Both the position numbers and the translations under genes were made by a program. Shown here one piece after another: positions 4,727 through 6,194 of a stretch of DNA of 6,194 nucleotides. This DNA comes from Clostridia bacterium (GTDB taxonomy: Bacteria > Bacillota_A > Clostridia > Oscillospirales > CAG-272). The DNA is taken from positions 1 through 6,194 of the forward strand of contig JAGBGV010000295.1 in NCBI GenBank assembly GCA_017935805.1, given 5' to 3'. Numbering within the stretch: position 1 is the first letter of the stretch; each line of letters begins with the position of its first letter. The notes beneath the pieces were generated by a model that saw only the letters and a program-made list of their open reading frames with translations, was not told the origin of the DNA and searched no databases.

Positions 4727-5806
4727 ATGAAAGGTAGTCTGTTAACAAAAGTTAGTTTGATAGCGATACTGATACTTGCCTTGACGCTTGTGGGATGCGG
4801 CGGGAAAAAGCCTGTAGAGACAGATGTACCGGAGACAGATGCTCCGGAAACGGATATACCCGAAACAGATTTGCCCGAAACAGATTTGCCGGAGACAGAT
4901 GCGCCGGAAACGGATTTGCCCGAAACAGACGTGCTCGAGACAGGTGTGCCTGATGCATACCGCATGCTGGCAAGGGAAATAAATGTTGACTTAGGGTTTG
5001 AACCGACGCAGAACCATCACTCCCCCGGATTTATTGGATATGCCAAGGAGTATGTGCAAAAACGAGTTGCCTATGCTCTTTACTCGGGCTACAATGTTTC
5101 CTCAGCTGAGCTTCTGGGAATGGATTTTGTCAGCACCGACGTGGCAGGACTTTGGGAGTGGGTGTGGACCATGGAACTTTCTTACAACATTAACGTTTGG
5201 GGAGAGGAAACAGACGAGGTAACAGGTGAAACTGTAACCTTTGACGGAATTATCAGCAATGAGACCGAAGGAAAAGCCTATCTTTTGGTTGCAAACTATC
5301 GCAAAAACGCAGGTGATGTTGAGATGCACAAATTTATCACCGAGGCGGAGATAAACGTGCTTTACGGTGAGAATAATCCCGACAAATACACACTCGCCGC
5401 ATCTCAATATTTGCAGGAAAGCAAGGATGCGTATATTCCCGACAGAGAATACACCCTTGACGAGGTAGTATGGCTTGAGATGGCAGATATGTATCCCACT
5501 CGTGCTGAGTGGGATTATCTCAAATGTTGTGCTTACACAATGACAGCTTCCGAGGTGGACGAATACGGCAAGTTGTCTGTTAAGGTGATTGCTTACGAGG
5601 GAGAGTACTCTCTTGTTGACGGCAAGATTGTTGAAAATGGCGGCGAATATTTTAAGATCATCATTCCTTTCATCGTTGACGAAACGGGATACACAACTAT
5701 CACCAAATCGAGCGGCAATGTATATGAGAAAGAAAAAGACCCTGCGTTGAGTGAAGAATGTCGCAAGAAGGCAGAGGCACACTTTGCAAATCATATGAAC
5801 AGATGA
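4727..5806 (+). CDS. Secreted lipoprotein of unknown function with ETDxP repeat linker
   Basis: The 359-residue protein begins with a lipoprotein signal: Lys-containing start, hydrophobic helix at residues 9-22 and the lipobox LVGC, so Cys24 should be lipidated and the mature protein anchored outside the membrane. Residues 31-75 are nine tandem copies of a five-residue unit, ETD-x-P, the last two imperfect (ETDVL, ETGVP). This acidic, Thr/Pro-rich stretch is probably an extended spacer holding the rest of the protein away from the membrane or through the wall. The remaining 284 residues form a soluble region rich in aromatic and acidic residues, with GLWEWVWTME at 141-150 and a likely strand-rich C-terminal part (282-327). 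I recognise no domain family, catalytic motif or ligand signature there. The gene starts a plus-strand unit divergent from the serine hydrolase, and no terminator is seen before sfsA. A sampled row is about 42% G+C. Secretion is well supported; function is not known. Confidence 0.85.
   Translation: MKGSLLTKVSLIAILILALTLVGCGGKKPVETDVPETDAPETDIPETDLPETDLPETDAPETDLPETDVLETGVPDAYRMLAREINVDLGFEPTQNHHSPGFIGYAKEYVQKRVAYALYSGYNVSSAELLGMDFVSTDVAGLWEWVWTMELSYNINVWGEETDEVTGETVTFDGIISNETEGKAYLLVANYRKNAGDVEMHKFITEAEINVLYGENNPDKYTLAASQYLQESKDAYIPDREYTLDEVVWLEMADMYPTRAEWDYLKCCAYTMTASEVDEYGKLSVKVIAYEGEYSLVDGKIVENGGEYFKIIIPFIVDETGYTTITKSSGNVYEKEKDPALSEECRKKAEAHFANHMNR
4817..4951 (+). repeat. Nine tandem 15-bp units (minisatellite) inside the lipoprotein gene
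   Basis: Units run in frame and encode ETDxP. Synonymous changes show a higher-order pattern with a period of four units: units 2 and 6 both have GAG ACA GAT GC-, and units 3 and 7 both have GAA ACG GAT. Units 1-4 and 5-8 differ at only 9 of 60 positions by my count. This suggests duplication of a four-unit block, with repeat number likely to vary among strains without shifting the frame. Confidence 0.9.
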
Positions 5807-5907
5807 AGATCGAAGAGTGATACAAACGGTTAGTTTTACAGCAAAATAAAATCAGCGTTCAGATGCGGTGATATGGGTCGGAGCGCTTACATAACGGAAG
5901 CAACGAC

Positions 5908-6194
5908 ATGAAATACAAAAAAATCGTCGCGGGCAGGTTTACCAATCGCCCTAACAGGTTTATTGCACGGGTTGAGGTTGACGGTGCGATTGAAACTGTT
6001 CACGTTAAGAATACGGGGCGATGCAGGGAGCTGCTCATTCCCGGATGCACAGTTTATCTTGCGGTGGCGCAAAACCCCGAACGAAAGACGAAATATGATC
6101 TGATAGCAGTTGAAAAACAGACCGAGCGCGGTGTTGTCCTCATCAACATGGACTCGCAGGTGCCGAATGATGTGGCAGCAGAGTGGATCCCTCG
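5908..6194 (+). CDS. sfsA: SfsA family DNA/RNA nuclease, N-terminal part (cut by window edge)
   Basis: From the ATG at 5908 the frame stays open for 95 codons plus two bases to the window end. The protein begins MKYKKIVAGRF and contains the SfsA signatures RPNRFIARVEVDG (residues 14-26), VHVKNTGRCRELLIPG (31-46), RKTKYDLIAV (59-68) and LINMDSQVPN (78-87). SfsA was named for stimulating maltose fermentation in E. coli; the family has an OB-like N-terminal part and a PD-(D/E)XK-type nuclease core that lies mostly beyond the window. Members are about 230 residues, so more than half is missing. The start has a weak GGAAG site seven bases upstream, and no in-frame alternative start lies just before it. 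The 101-base gap after the lipoprotein gene shows neither a terminator nor a convincing promoter, so read-through from the lipoprotein gene is possible. Confidence 0.92.
   Translation, partial: MKYKKIVAGRFTNRPNRFIARVEVDGAIETVHVKNTGRCRELLIPGCTVYLAVAQNPERKTKYDLIAVEKQTERGVVLINMDSQVPNDVAAEWIP

Noticed and set aside
4817..4951. Tandem repeats as a CRISPR array
   Set aside because: The units are contiguous 15-mers without spacers, in frame within a coding gene.
4642..4965. Minus-strand frame encoding a Ser/Val/Gly-rich repeat
   Set aside because: The repeat pattern is only the reverse reading of the ETDxP minisatellite, where a 15-bp unit without stops leaves frames open on both strands.
5102..5794. 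230-codon open frame on the minus strand opposite the lipoprotein gene
   Set aside because: The plus-strand gene has a perfect ribosome site, a signal peptide and a lipobox; the antisense frame has none and shows no family features.

Overview
The window looks like chromosomal DNA of a low-to-medium G+C Gram-positive bacterium of the class Clostridia, possibly an uncultured gut Oscillospiraceae-type lineage. The signs are strong AGGAGG-type ribosome sites, sigma-A-like promoters, an SfsA start closest to clostridial versions as I remember them, a lipoprotein with a repetitive ETDxP linker, and a degenerate palindromic intergenic element of a kind I associate with that family. The assignment is inference; no rRNA or other marker gene is present.

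Layout. At the left edge, on the minus strand, is the start of a TspO/MBR membrane protein, cut by the window. It is divergent from a complete class I glycerate kinase gene (264-1406, plus strand), which has a consensus promoter and a terminator that can work in both directions. A gap of about 250 bases (1407-1662) holds that terminator and a palindromic element. Next come two minus-strand genes, probably one transcription unit: a HAD-IIIA (GmhB-like) phosphatase-family gene followed by a trans-aconitate 2-methyltransferase-like gene (tam). This pair is clearly richer in A+T than its surroundings and looks acquired. Upstream of it, also on the minus strand, is a cytoplasmic serine hydrolase of the beta-lactamase class C / S12 family with its own extended -10 promoter. 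Divergent from that is a secreted lipoprotein of unknown function (4727-5806) with nine tandem five-residue repeats. The window ends inside sfsA, a predicted nuclease of the sugar fermentation stimulation protein family.

How the genes work together. They do not form one pathway. Glycerate kinase feeds 2-phosphoglycerate into glycolysis, Tam would neutralise trans-aconitate, and the others are stand-alone functions. Strand changes separate four or five transcription units. I did not find a convincing new multi-gene system. The points most worth a second look are the A+T-rich HAD-tam block, the altered catalytic motif in the HAD protein, the higher-order repeat in the lipoprotein, and an inverted repeat straddling the serine hydrolase promoter.
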